Origin: Methylobacterium indicum
GTDB lineage: Bacteria > Pseudomonadota > Alphaproteobacteria > Rhizobiales > Beijerinckiaceae
Assembly (NCBI RefSeq): GCF_001043895.1
Contig: NZ_JTHF01000120.1
Coordinates: 1 to 64,000, forward strand
Length of the DNA: 64,000 nucleotides
Reading direction: 5' to 3'
Below are positions 52,692 through 61,174 of this stretch, one piece after another. Numbering within the stretch: position 1 is the stretch's first letter; every line of letters starts with the position of its first letter. A program made the position numbers and the translations under genes. Under the pieces are notes generated by a model. That model had not been told where the DNA came from. It made no database searches and was given only the letters and a program-made list of their open reading frames with translations.

Positions 52692-52720
52692 AAGGGGCGG
52701 CCCGCGAGGGACCGCCCCTT
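52692..52720 (-). terminator. Hairpin after the 77-residue gene
   Basis: aaggggcgg (52692-52700) and ccgcccctt (52712-52720) form a perfect 9-base stem, 10 bases past the stop of the convergent minus-strand gene. Confidence 0.55.
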
Positions 52721-52730
52721 ACTCATACGG

Positions 52731-52964
52731 TCAGTCGCAGCGCTCGCTGTGGACGGTCTTGCTGTCGCCGTACTCGTTGGTCTTCTTGACGGTCTTGGTC
52801 TCGCAGCCGCCGACCGAGCCGGTGGACTCGACCGACCGCTTCTCGATGACGGTGTTGCGCTCCACCGGTGCCGAATCGCGACGGATCACCGTGACGTCGT
52901 CGGCCAGCGCCGGGACGGTGACCAGGGCCGCGAGCGTCGCGAGAGTGGCAAGACGAAGGGACAT
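52731..52964 (-). CDS. Small exported protein with two cysteines
   Basis: The 77-residue precursor has a clear signal peptide (SLRLATLATLAALVTVPALA) and a mature part of about 56 residues. The mature part is rich in Val, Arg, Lys and Ser with Cys in VGGCETKTVKK and at the end (HSERCD), probably a disulfide. I recognise no family. It converges with the lanmodulin-like gene, so co-transcription is not implied. Confidence 0.8.
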   Translation of the reverse strand: MSLRLATLATLAALVTVPALADDVTVIRRDSAPVERNTVIEKRSVESTGSVGGCETKTVKKTNEYGDSKTVHSERCD

Positions 52965-53035
52965 TGCAGGCTCCGGGTTCGAGGACTGTTCCGGGCTTCA
53001 AAACGCCATGGTCAAGCCAAGAGTTCCCTAGGTTT

Positions 53036-53058
53036 CGAGAAGCCCTTGGGGTTTCTCG
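53036..53058. repeat. Hairpin in divergent promoter region
   Basis: cgagaagccc (53036-53045) and gggtttctcg (53049-53058) pair at 9 of 10 positions. It lies between the 77-residue gene and the divergent cyclase gene and may be an operator. Confidence 0.35.
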
Positions 53059-53236
53059 AGGGGGTTTCGCGAGGGTGCGGACGCGTTTTTTGACGCTTCG
53101 CGGATCGCGCATGGGCGAAGGCGGCGACGATCTGTAGCCCCGTGCCGCCGGTGCCCTCAAATCGGCACGAATCCCGGTTGAACTGCCCTGACGCCGCGGG
53201 CCTGCCCCGAGCCCGACGGCGCAGGAGAGCGCCATC

Positions 53237-54364
53237 GTGCCCGCAGCCGGCCCCGTCGACCACCGCTCATCGGGGGAGCCGGATTCCGTCGGGCTCGCGG
53301 CCCGCGCGGCCGAGTTCTGGCGCGCCCTGCGGCTGCCGATCCCGCAGCACGCCTGGTTCTGGATCGGGATCCTCGCGCTCAGCGCCGGGGCCGGCCTGCT
53401 CTACGACGCGCTGTTCAAGAACGGCATTCCGCTCGTCGCGGCGATCCACGGCGTATTCATCGGCGCCTGCGCGCTCCTGATGGAGCGCGGCACCCTGCTG
53501 CCGCGGCTGCAGGCGCGGCTGCGCCGCCTGCCGACCTTCCTCTACGTGCCGATCGCCGAGCTCGCCTATGTGGGCATGATCACGCTCGGCCACGCCATCG
53601 GCGGCATCATCGTGTGGAGCACCGGCTTGAGCGCCGAGCCCTTCGCGGAGGCGGTGGTGCCCTCGCTGCGGGTGCTGGTCTACGCGCTCGCCGTCTCGGC
53701 GCTGCTCGTCTTCGTGGTGCGCATGCGCGACCTCATCGGCGCCGAGGTGTTCGTGAACCTGCTGGTCGGGCGCTATCATCGGCCGGTCGAGGAGGAGCGG
53801 ATCTTCCTGTTCGTCGACGTCGTCGGCTCCACCGCCTATGCGGAGACGCACGGGGCGCTGAAGACCCAGGCCTTCCTCAGCGCGGTCTTCGCCACCCTGG
53901 CCGAGCCGGTCCGGCGCTGCCAGGGCTCGACCGACGACTTCGTCGGCGACATGGCGATGATCACCTGGCCGATGGCCCGTGGATTGCAGGCCGCCCGCTG
54001 CGTCGCCTGCGTCCTGGCGATCCAGGACAGCCTGACCCGGGACGCGGCCGCCTGGCAGGAGCGGTTCGGCACCGTGCCGCGCATCCGCGCCGCCCTGCAT
54101 GGCGGCCCGGTGGTCACCGCCGAGATCGGGGTCGACCGGCACAAGATCGCGTATTTCGGCGACGCGGTGAACGTCACGGCCAGGCTTGAGGCTCTGTGCC
54201 GCACCCTCGACGCGCCGGTGCTGATCTCCGGCGACCTCCTGGCGAAGCTGCCGCGCCTGCCCGAAGGCGTGCGGGCGCGCCCGCTCGGCGAGCATGCGGT
54301 GCGCGGGCGCGACCAGGCGCTCACCGTCGCGGCCATCGAACCGGCCGGCCGGCCGCTCGCCTGA
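53237..54364 (+). CDS. Membrane-bound class III adenylate/guanylate cyclase
   Basis: The 375-residue protein has four or five transmembrane helices (about residues 35-170) and a class III cyclase domain (about 190-355). The metal-binding Asp residues are in IFLFVDVVGSTAYAETHG and VGDMAMITW. The transition-state Asn and Arg are in YFGDAVNVTARLEAL. It should make cAMP (or cGMP) at the inner membrane. The GTG start at 53237 has AGGAGAG 7 bases upstream. Confidence 0.9.
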   Translation: MPAAGPVDHRSSGEPDSVGLAARAAEFWRALRLPIPQHAWFWIGILALSAGAGLLYDALFKNGIPLVAAIHGVFIGACALLMERGTLLPRLQARLRRLPTFLYVPIAELAYVGMITLGHAIGGIIVWSTGLSAEPFAEAVVPSLRVLVYALAVSALLVFVVRMRDLIGAEVFVNLLVGRYHRPVEEERIFLFVDVVGSTAYAETHGALKTQAFLSAVFATLAEPVRRCQGSTDDFVGDMAMITWPMARGLQAARCVACVLAIQDSLTRDAAAWQERFGTVPRIRAALHGGPVVTAEIGVDRHKIAYFGDAVNVTARLEALCRTLDAPVLISGDLLAKLPRLPEGVRARPLGEHAVRGRDQALTVAAIEPAGRPLA

Positions 54365-55057
54365 AATGCGGCCGGACCCGCGGCCGTCGGATAATCGATC
54401 CAAGGATCTCGCCTGCCCGGCTCGTCGCCAGGGGCCCAATCCGACTGTTCCGGACGCCCGATCGCGTCCGAAGCGGGCTTCGTCACGACTGATTTAATCG
54501 TTCGCCGAAGGTTTCATCGCGCGCGACAACCTGCGGCGGATCGTGATCCTGCGGGAAAACGCAGACAGGGAGCGTTTCGGCATCGATCGAGTCGTGCATA
54601 ACCCAATCGTGAAGACTTTCATCACCCGGTAACCATTCGTGTCCGCGATCGACACCTTGTGGTTGGTGCGCCACCCGTTCGAGAGTGGGGGTGGGCGTTT
54701 GCCCCTGACGGACCCTCGTCTTGCAACAACGGTGTTACAATCACGATGTCTAAAAGTTGACGATACACCCAAACGGTATAATCCGAAGAGGATACGGCCT
54801 GAGCCTCAGACTCGCACGAGATGGACGGAAGGGCTGCCGTCGCTGAAATCAGCACAGCGTCGGCTGCGAATCGTCCCGCAGAAGACTACCGACCGGAGAT
54901 CCTGCCAGGGGAAGATTGCTTCTTTTTCCCTTGCGGTTCCGACGCCGACGCCATAGTTGCACGCGGAAGCAAAGGCGGGTCGGTCCTGCGGCATCAGGGT
55001 CCTGAGGCAGGATTGCCCGAGCGTCTCACCGATCGACCCGGAGCAGAGGACTACGCG
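54365..55057 (+). promoter_or_regulatory. Long AT-richer leader of mucR
   Basis: Nearly 700 bases between the cyclase and mucR, visibly less GC-rich than elsewhere (especially 54480-54800). It contains TTGACG (54757-54762) and a perfect TATAAT (54777-54782), 14 bases apart (short for sigma70). It also contains gtaaccat (54629-54636), one base from the CtrA half-site TTAACCAT. Transcription from this -10 would leave a leader of about 270 bases. MucR proteins bind T/A-rich DNA and repress their own promoters, so autoregulation is likely. No gene is apparent. Confidence 0.5.
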
Positions 55058-55489
55058 ATGAACGAGAACGAGGCGCCGACCAACCACATCCAGCTGGCGG
55101 CGGATATCGTGGCAGCCTTCGTGAGCAACAATTCGTTGCCGGTGGCGGAACTGCCCGTCCTGATCGCCTCGGTCCATTCCGCGTTGGGCAGCCTCAATCA
55201 CGGCGAACAGGCCGAGCAAGCAGAGCCGCTGACGCCGGCCGTCCCGATCAAGAAATCGATCATGCCGGATTACCTGGTGTGCCTCGAAGACGGCAAGAAA
55301 TTCAAGTCGCTGAAGCGTCACCTGCGCAGTCGCTACGGAATGACGCCGGAGGATTACCGCGCCCGCTGGAATCTGTCGCCCGATTACCCGATGGTGGCGC
55401 CCAACTACGCCGCGGCGCGCTCGGAACTGGCCAAGACCATGGGGCTCGGGCAGCAGCGGCGCAAATCCCTGCGCAACGGCGAGGGATGA
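55058..55489 (+). CDS. mucR: Ros/MucR-family transcriptional regulator
   Basis: The 143-residue protein has an N-terminal oligomerisation region (IQLAADIVAAFVSNNSLPVA). The prokaryotic zinc-finger domain reads YLVCLEDGKKFKSLKRHLRS then RYGMTPEDYRARWNL and DYPMVAPNYAAARSELAKTM. MucR regulates surface polysaccharide, motility and cell-cycle genes in Rhizobiales. Compared with Ros, the second zinc Cys is Asp and the last His position is Arg/Tyr, so zinc binding may be altered or lost. An AGAGGA ribosome-binding site precedes the ATG. Confidence 0.93.
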   Translation: MNENEAPTNHIQLAADIVAAFVSNNSLPVAELPVLIASVHSALGSLNHGEQAEQAEPLTPAVPIKKSIMPDYLVCLEDGKKFKSLKRHLRSRYGMTPEDYRARWNLSPDYPMVAPNYAAARSELAKTMGLGQQRRKSLRNGEG

Positions 55490-55546
55490 GCCGTCGCGGC
55501 GGCGCTCCTCCGCAATATACCACTTGAGGTTGTATCTCGACGCCGC

Positions 55547-56341
55547 TCAATCCCAGTCCGGATTGGGCCGCTCGCCGATCAGGCAGTTGGCGCGGGGCTC
55601 TCCCTGGGCCCGCTGCATCAGCGGACCGGTCTCCCGCCCGGCCACCTCGCGGATGATCTTGGTGCGGATGGCGGCGGCGAACTGGTCGCGTTCGCGGACC
55701 GGCACCATGAAGCTGCCGCCGCCGCCGATCACGCAATCGCGGTAATAGAGGTCGAGGTCCTTGATGTCCCAGGGACCGCTCGGCTCGCGGATCATCAGCG
55801 GCAGGCCGTTGATGACGATCCCCTGTCCCACCGCATCGTCCCGGGCCCGGGTGACGGACCGGCCCTGGTTGTTCGGTCCGTCGCCCGAGACGTCGATCAC
55901 CCGCCGCGTCGCCTCGAAGCCGCTGCCGGCGAGAAGGCCGACGGAGAAATCGATCGCGCTGGCGATCGAGGTCCAGGTCGAGCGCCGGGGCGGGCTCTGA
56001 ACCAGCCGCTCGGCGAAGTCCGCGGCATCCTCGGGGCCGGCGATGAGCGTCCAGGGCACCACGACCCGCTGGCTGCCGACCCCGGCCCATTCGACATAGG
56101 TGACGGCGATGCGGCCGACCATGCCCTGGCGGATCGCCTGGTGAATGGCCGGGTTGCGGAACGCCTCGACGTAGCCCTCCCGCTGCACCGCCTGCTCGTC
56201 GCCGGTCATCGACAGGGACACGTCGACCGCCAGCACGAGGGCGACATCGACCTCGACCGAGGAATCCCCGGCCCGCGCCGGCGGACCGACCGCCGTCGCG
56301 GCGAGGAGGCAGGCGAGAAGCGCAGCGACGCGTGACCTCAT
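55547..56341 (-). CDS. DUF1194 exported von Willebrand A-like protein
   Basis: The 264-residue precursor has a signal peptide (RSRVAALLACLLAATAVGPP, then ARA). The VWA-like domain contains VALVLAVDVSLSMTGDEQAV (a MIDAS DxSxS motif), IAVTYVEWAG, RRVIDVSGDGPNNQG (the DVSGDG motif) and a C-terminal FAAAIRTKIIREVAG. DUF1194 proteins occur mainly in alphaproteobacteria and have no assigned role; a metal-dependent adhesion or scaffold role in the periplasm is inferred. I chose the ATG at 56341. Confidence 0.9.
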   Translation of the reverse strand: MRSRVAALLACLLAATAVGPPARAGDSSVEVDVALVLAVDVSLSMTGDEQAVQREGYVEAFRNPAIHQAIRQGMVGRIAVTYVEWAGVGSQRVVVPWTLIAGPEDAADFAERLVQSPPRRSTWTSIASAIDFSVGLLAGSGFEATRRVIDVSGDGPNNQGRSVTRARDDAVGQGIVINGLPLMIREPSGPWDIKDLDLYYRDCVIGGGGSFMVPVRERDQFAAAIRTKIIREVAGRETGPLMQRAQGEPRANCLIGERPNPDWD

Positions 56342-56598
56342 CCGGGGACTCCCCTGCGCCGGCCCGAGGACACCCCGGCGGAGCACCAGGATCGGCCGTG
56401 CGGCGGCCTGGATGCAAGCGCCGCGAAGGCCTCGCCTCGACACGCTCGCGTGAGGCCGCGTCTCGGCGGTGCCCGGCCGGGCCACCCGCGTTCTGCTGTG
56501 GATGACGCCGGGGACGGGAGGGGCCTTAGGCTGGGGACAACGCGGTCCCGCGACAGTCCGGATCATCCGGCCGCGTCCTGCGGCGCGAGGTTCTTTCG

Positions 56599-57339
56599 AT
56601 GCGTCGTTCCTCCAGCCTTGCCGACCGCCTGTTCTGGCCTCTCCTGGCCGGTGGCGCGGCGAGCCTGTGGTTCGGGCCCAAGGCCCTCCTGGTCGCCGGG
56701 CTCGTGGTCCTGGTGCTGGTCCTGCACCGGCTCGGGCGCGGGGGCCGCTTCCGCCGCCGGGTCCGGGCGATCGCGCGGCGCCACCGCGAGACCCTGGCGC
56801 TTCGCCGCCGGCAGGAGAGCTACGTCGACCCCTACGGCAACGAGATTCTCGACGGCTGGCTGCGCGAGCGCAGCTACTTCGCCGAGCGCACGGTGCTGCC
56901 GCGCCTGGAGGCGGAGGGCTACGGCGACCTGATCGAGGCGCGCTACGACGAGATCCTGGCCATCGTCGAGGCCGCCTCCCTGAGCGTCGCGCTGCCGGAC
57001 GAGGGAGATGCTCCGCCGGAGGACGGGCTCGCCTACGAGCGTTTCTGCGCGGCCCTGCTCGAACGCGCCGGGTGGGACGCGCACACCACCAAGGCGGCGG
57101 GCGACCAGGGGGCCGACGTGGTGGCGGAGCGCGACGGCATACGGCTGGTCGTCCAGTGCAAGCGCTACGCGAAGCCGGTCGGAAACGGCGCCGTGCAGGA
57201 GGTGGTGTCGGCGCGCAGCTACTGGAACGCCGACCACGCGGCGGTCGTGTCGAATGCCGGCTTCACGCCCGCCGCCCGCAAGCTCGCGGCCGTCACCGAC
57301 GTGCTGCTGATGCACCACGACGAGTTGCCGGATCTGTGA
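56599..57339 (+). CDS. Membrane-anchored Mrr-like restriction endonuclease
   Basis: The 246-residue protein has one or two N-terminal hydrophobic helices (residues 12-45). A basic/helical linker follows, then a C-terminal Mrr-catalytic PD-(D/E)xK domain: RFCAALLERAGWDAHTTKAA, GDQGADVVAERDG (catalytic Asp), LVVQCKRYAKPVG (the QxK motif) and HAAVVSNAGFTPAARKLA. No methyltransferase or specificity gene is nearby. Such orphan Mrr proteins may cut modified or invading DNA, or act in DNA stress; the function here is inferred. Confidence 0.88.
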   Translation: MRRSSSLADRLFWPLLAGGAASLWFGPKALLVAGLVVLVLVLHRLGRGGRFRRRVRAIARRHRETLALRRRQESYVDPYGNEILDGWLRERSYFAERTVLPRLEAEGYGDLIEARYDEILAIVEAASLSVALPDEGDAPPEDGLAYERFCAALLERAGWDAHTTKAAGDQGADVVAERDGIRLVVQCKRYAKPVGNGAVQEVVSARSYWNADHAAVVSNAGFTPAARKLAAVTDVLLMHHDELPDL

Positions 57340-57621
57340 CGGCGACGGGACGGGGCCGCGTCGAGGCCGCGTATCAGGCGGTACGTGCCATCCGATCGAC
57401 GATCTCGGTCGATTCTCGGCTTCCGCAGCCGTACAGGCCGGCCAGCTCCTCCGCCCGCACCGCCGGCGACATTCGTCGCAGAGCGAGGGGCTCGGCCCGC
57501 TCGATCACGGCGCGAGACGAGAGCAGAATGTCGCCTGTCCCGGCCCCCGCTCGATCGGCCCGACCATGATCACGCGTGAGACCACAGCCCCGTCAGAGAT
57601 CGTGGCCGCCGGTATCGGCCG

Positions 57622-58395
57622 ATGGTGATCACGCCGCACCGACTGGCAAGGGTGCCGGGCGTCGTCATCCGGGGCGTGGTCGGGCTCGTCTATCCGCCGA
57701 GCTGCATCGCCTGTGGAGCCGCGACGGCGGTGCCACACGCGCTCTGCGCGGCGTGCTGGCACGAGATGCGCTTCATCGAACGGCCCTATTGCGAACGGCT
57801 CGGGACGCCGTTCTCCGTCGATCTCGGCTCCCCCGGCCTGCTCTCGCCGGCCGCTCTCGCCGATCCGCCGGTCTACCAGCGCGCCCGGGCTGTGGCGCGC
57901 TACGACGCCACGGCGCGGCGGCTGGTGCAACGCCTGAAATACGAGGATCGCCTCGATCTCGCCGGGGCGATGGGTGCGATGATGGCGCGGGCCGGCGCGG
58001 AACTCCTGGCGGAGGCCGATCTCGCGGTGCCGGTCCCGCTCTGGCGCTGGCGGCTGTGGCGCCGACGCTTCAATCAGGCCGCCCTGCTGGCCCGGACCGC
58101 GACCCGCGGCAGCGGCGTCCCGATGGCGCCGGAGCTGCTCGCCCGGGTGCGGCGGACCCGCCAGCAGGTCGGACTCACCCGCGCCGCGCGAGCGGAGAAT
58201 CTGCAGGGCGCCTTCCGGGTGCCGGACGCGGCCCGTCCCCGGCTCCTCGGCAAGCGGGTCCTCCTCGTCGACGACGTCCTGACCACCGGCGCGACGGCGA
58301 ACGCCGCCGCCCGGGCGCTCCTGCGCGGCGGGGCGGCGGCGGTCGACGTGCTGGTCTTCGCCCGCGTGGTGAGCGACGGGCGCGATGTCGTCTAG
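57622..58395 (+). CDS. comF: ComF-family amidophosphoribosyltransferase-like protein
   Basis: The 257-residue protein has an N-terminal zinc finger (SCIACGAATAVPHALCAACW), then RLVQRLKYEDRLDLAGAMG, the segment with RRRFNQAALLAR, and the PRPP-binding motif VLLVDDVLTTGATANAAARA. ComF supports DNA uptake in transformable bacteria and may act in nucleotide salvage or DNA transfer. The stop codon TAG is embedded in the start of a compound palindromic element. Confidence 0.92.
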   Translation: MVITPHRLARVPGVVIRGVVGLVYPPSCIACGAATAVPHALCAACWHEMRFIERPYCERLGTPFSVDLGSPGLLSPAALADPPVYQRARAVARYDATARRLVQRLKYEDRLDLAGAMGAMMARAGAELLAEADLAVPVPLWRWRLWRRRFNQAALLARTATRGSGVPMAPELLARVRRTRQQVGLTRAARAENLQGAFRVPDAARPRLLGKRVLLVDDVLTTGATANAAARALLRGGAAAVDVLVFARVVSDGRDVV

Positions 58396-58497
58396 AGCAT
58401 TTTCCGACGAAGTGGATGCCGGTTCGTCGAAGAAAATGCGGCAAAACAAAGACTTAGAGAGCTTCGCGATTGCAACGCGATCGTGAAGCGCTCTAGG
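58393..58497. repeat. Compound palindromic REP-type element
   Basis: The unit opens ctagagc (58394-58400) and closes gctctag (58491-58497). Inside are gcattttccgacgaa paired with ttcgtcgaagaaaatgc, and gcttcgcgat paired with atcgtgaagc. It fills exactly the space between the comF stop and the narK stop. The same tctagagcattttc...gaaaatgc architecture is a common intergenic palindrome in Rhizobiales, as I remember it. It probably also terminates both convergent transcripts. Confidence 0.8.
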
Positions 58498-59760
58498 TCA
58501 GGCGCGCTGGACGCCGCCGATCGTTTCCTCCGGCGCGGGCGCGGCCTCTCCGGCAGCGGCCAGGGCCTTGCCGCGGGGACCGACCCAGACCCCGACCCAT
58601 CGGCGCGACCACAGGGCGAGGCCGCCGAGCACGATCGCCGTGAAGGCGGCATAGAACAGGAAGCCCGCCGCGAAGCCGCCGGTATACTGCTTCGACAGGC
58701 CCATGGCGTTGGGCAGGATGGCGCCGCCGAGCGCCCCGACCTCGCCGATCATCGAGCCCGCCACCGCGGTGTTGGTCGGCCAGCGCAGGGGCACGAGCTG
58801 AAAGAGCGCGCCGTTGCCGGCGCCCAGCGCCGCGAAGCAGAACATGAACAGGATCGTCGTGACGAGGAGCGTCGGCGCCGCGGTGAGCGCCAGGAACGAG
58901 CCGACGGCGGCGAGCAGCACCACGGTCAGCACCAGGATGCCGCCGATCCGGTCGGCGAAGTAGCCGCCGAGGATGCGGATGCCCGATCCCATCAGCGCGG
59001 CCAGCATGGTCAGCCGTCCGGCCTCGATCTTGGTGACGGCGAACTGCTCGTAGAAGAAGGTCGGCAGGAAGTTCGACAGGCCGATGAAGCCGCCGAAGGT
59101 GATGACGTAGACGAGGTTGAAGGCCCAGCCGTCCTTCTCGAACAGGCAGGAGACGTGCTCCCTGAAGCTCTGGTGCTCGCGGTCCGGCGGCTCCTGGGCG
59201 AAGACGATCATGACGACGAGCGGGATCAGCATGACGAGTCCGGCAAAGCCGTAGACCGCCTGCCAGCCATAGGCCTGGGCGAGGGGCGGCGCGAACAGCA
59301 CGGCGAGCACGGTGCCCGAGTTGCCGGCCCCGGCGATGCCCATCGCCAAGCCCTTGTGCTCCGCCGGGAACCAGCCCGAGCCGAGGGAGAGCGCCACGCC
59401 GAAGGAGGCGCCGGCGATGCCGAGCAGCACGCCCATGGCGAGCACGTCGGTGAAGGAATGCACCAGCAGGAAGCCGTAGGCCATCGCCAGCACGATCAGC
59501 GACATCTCGGTGATCGCGGCGTTCTTGCGCCCGATATACTGCGCGAGCACGCCGAGGGGAAACCGCATGATCGCGCCGGCGAGGATCGGCAGCGAGATCA
59601 TGAAGCCGGTCTGGGCCGGCGTGAGCTTGTAATGCTCGGTGATGAACGGGCCCATGGCACCGTTGAGCACCCAGATCGCGAAACAGAAATCGAAATACAG
59701 GAATGCCGCGAACAGGGTCGGGGGGTGCCCCGATTTCATGACGGTCTTGAAACTGGCCAT
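58498..59760 (-). CDS. narK: NarK-type nitrate/nitrite MFS transporter
   Basis: The 420-residue protein has about 12 helices. The first contains FLYFDFCFAIWVLNGAMGPF; the nitrate-signature loop is GSGWFPAEHKGLAMGIAGAG followed by NSGT. The repeat GALGGAILPNAMG region in the second half is also NNP-like. It would take up nitrate or exchange nitrate/nitrite. No nitrate reductase genes are adjacent, so the assignment rests on sequence alone. I chose the ATG at 59760. Confidence 0.85.
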   Translation of the reverse strand: MASFKTVMKSGHPPTLFAAFLYFDFCFAIWVLNGAMGPFITEHYKLTPAQTGFMISLPILAGAIMRFPLGVLAQYIGRKNAAITEMSLIVLAMAYGFLLVHSFTDVLAMGVLLGIAGASFGVALSLGSGWFPAEHKGLAMGIAGAGNSGTVLAVLFAPPLAQAYGWQAVYGFAGLVMLIPLVVMIVFAQEPPDREHQSFREHVSCLFEKDGWAFNLVYVITFGGFIGLSNFLPTFFYEQFAVTKIEAGRLTMLAALMGSGIRILGGYFADRIGGILVLTVVLLAAVGSFLALTAAPTLLVTTILFMFCFAALGAGNGALFQLVPLRWPTNTAVAGSMIGEVGALGGAILPNAMGLSKQYTGGFAAGFLFYAAFTAIVLGGLALWSRRWVGVWVGPRGKALAAAGEAAPAPEETIGGVQRA

Positions 59761-59991
59761 CGGACGAGCCTCACGCATAGCCCCCGCGGGGGGTCTTCGA
59801 CGCGCTTCAGGGTGAGGATCGCTCAAGAGCCTCGCGGCCCGATCGCGCTCCTCCGTCTGTCGGACATCCCTGTCCAAGGCTCGGGCGTCGTTGCCCCGCG
59901 GGCCGTGAGGCCAGCCTGCGGGGTGGAAGGCAGCTTTCGTGCCAGTGTTTGATGGATGTGCGACGGCAACGCCGGATCGAAGATCGTGCCG

Positions 59992-60010
59992 GCCTGCCTC
60001 AGGGGCAGGC
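59992..60010 (-). terminator. Hairpin after the YjfB-like gene
   Basis: gcctgcc (59992-59998) and ggcaggc (60004-60010) form a perfect 7-base stem with a 5-base loop, 43 bases past the stop codon. The rest of the 59761-60052 gap holds no gene I trust. Confidence 0.45.
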
Positions 60011-60052
60011 AGAGGCTGATGCGCCGGGCGGCAGCGGGGCGATCGGTGAGGC

Positions 60053-60250
60053 TCAGACGCTCACGTCGAGGATCTGTCCCTGGCCGGGCGGAGGCGGCGC
60101 CGGGATGTTGGCCGTCTCGGCCACGAAGGCGGCGACGCTGCGCTCGGCATCGAGCTGCTGGCGGGTCACGGCGGTCGCGACCTGCTGGCTGTAGGTGGCG
60201 CCGTGCTGGGCCACGGCGACGGCGGCGAGGGAGGCGGAATCGATGCTCAT
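60053..60250 (-). CDS. YjfB-like putative motility protein
   Basis: The 65-residue protein reads MSIDSASLAAVAVAQHGATY, then SQQVATAVTRQQLDAERSVA, and ends PPPPGQGQILDVSV. The helical Ala/Gln-rich body and a C-terminal Pro-Gly-G-x-I-D-V tail match the small putative motility protein family (YjfB), whose members end in a G-x-x-x-D-V tail. The function is not established; it is associated with flagellar genes in other bacteria. No flagellar genes lie nearby here. Confidence 0.7.
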   Translation of the reverse strand: MSIDSASLAAVAVAQHGATYSQQVATAVTRQQLDAERSVAAFVAETANIPAPPPPGQGQILDVSV

Positions 60251-60292
60251 GCCGGAAGCCTGCCGCCCAAGCGTGACCAGGCCGTGAAGATG

Positions 60293-60955
60293 TCAGCTCA
60301 AAAGCTGGGACATCCGGGCGAGCGCGGCGGCGAAGCCGGCGAGCGGCACCGTGATGGTGTCGGCCTCGCCGTTGGGCTTGGTACCGGTGACGCGCAGGTT
60401 GACGGCGGTCTTCATCGCGTCGGTGGCCACCGTCGGGAAGCTGATCGGCACGATGCAGCCGGCCTGGACGCAGGAGGTGTAGGGCGCGCCCTTGCCGAGC
60501 GTCGCGTCGTCGAGCTTGAAGGTCACGCCGGGCTCGATCGAGAGGCCGAGCGGCATCAGGAGGAGGCCGTTGCTGCGCCCCTCCTGCGGCGGGTTGAGCT
60601 CGATGCTGAACCGGCGCTGGCCGGTCTGCGCCACGCCTTGCGCCTGCGAGAGCTGGCACTGCCGCTTCTCGTTCTCGCGGGTGCAGCTGATGGTCCAGTC
60701 GCCGTAGACCTCGCTCACCGCGCTGGCGCCGTTGGGCCAGGCCCCGGTCGGCGCCGTCACCGGCGCGGGGGCGGCCTCCGCCTTCGGGGCAGGCGCGGGC
60801 TTGGGCGCCGCGCGGCGCACGGGCTTGGGAGCCGGCTTGTGCGGCGCCTCCGCCGCCGGTGCCTCGCCGGCGGGCTCCTCCTGGGCGCGGGCGGGGCCCG
60901 CGAGGATCGCGGCGAGGACCAGCAGGCTGGCGAGGGGCAGGCGGCAGGGCGACAT
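60293..60955 (-). CDS. Invasion-associated locus B (IalB) family protein
   Basis: The 220-residue precursor has a signal peptide (ASLLVLAAILAGPARAQ), a Pro/Ala/Lys-rich linker (about residues 25-65) and an IalB domain. The domain contains VYGDWTISCTRENEKRQCQL (paired Cys), GLLLMPLGLSIEPGVTFKLD, the segment with SCVQAGCIVPISF (second Cys pair) and the VPLAGFAAALARM C-terminus. Members are periplasmic or envelope proteins; in Bartonella they aid host-cell invasion, but the family is general in Rhizobiales. Confidence 0.9.
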   Translation of the reverse strand: MSPCRLPLASLLVLAAILAGPARAQEEPAGEAPAAEAPHKPAPKPVRRAAPKPAPAPKAEAAPAPVTAPTGAWPNGASAVSEVYGDWTISCTRENEKRQCQLSQAQGVAQTGQRRFSIELNPPQEGRSNGLLLMPLGLSIEPGVTFKLDDATLGKGAPYTSCVQAGCIVPISFPTVATDAMKTAVNLRVTGTKPNGEADTITVPLAGFAAALARMSQLLS

Positions 60956-61174
60956 GATGGATTCCTCGACGCCGGTCCGCGCCGGGGCGCGGACGGGCCT
61001 TTGTCTCGCGGCTCCTCTAGAGCGAGGCACGCCGGAAGGGAAGCCGCCGGACGGCCAAACTTGTGGCCATGCCCTTGAGATCCCTGAGATATCTTGGATG
61101 CATTCCAATCAAGCGCGGGCGGTCCGGCGGCTTCTTGGGTCCCGCCGCGGTCGATCGGGACGCGCCGCCCGCGA

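Noticed and set aside
55508..55530. TATATTGCG on the minus strand after mucR
   Set aside because: It matches part of the typA element but lacks the GCAA half and has no gene to drive; probably chance.
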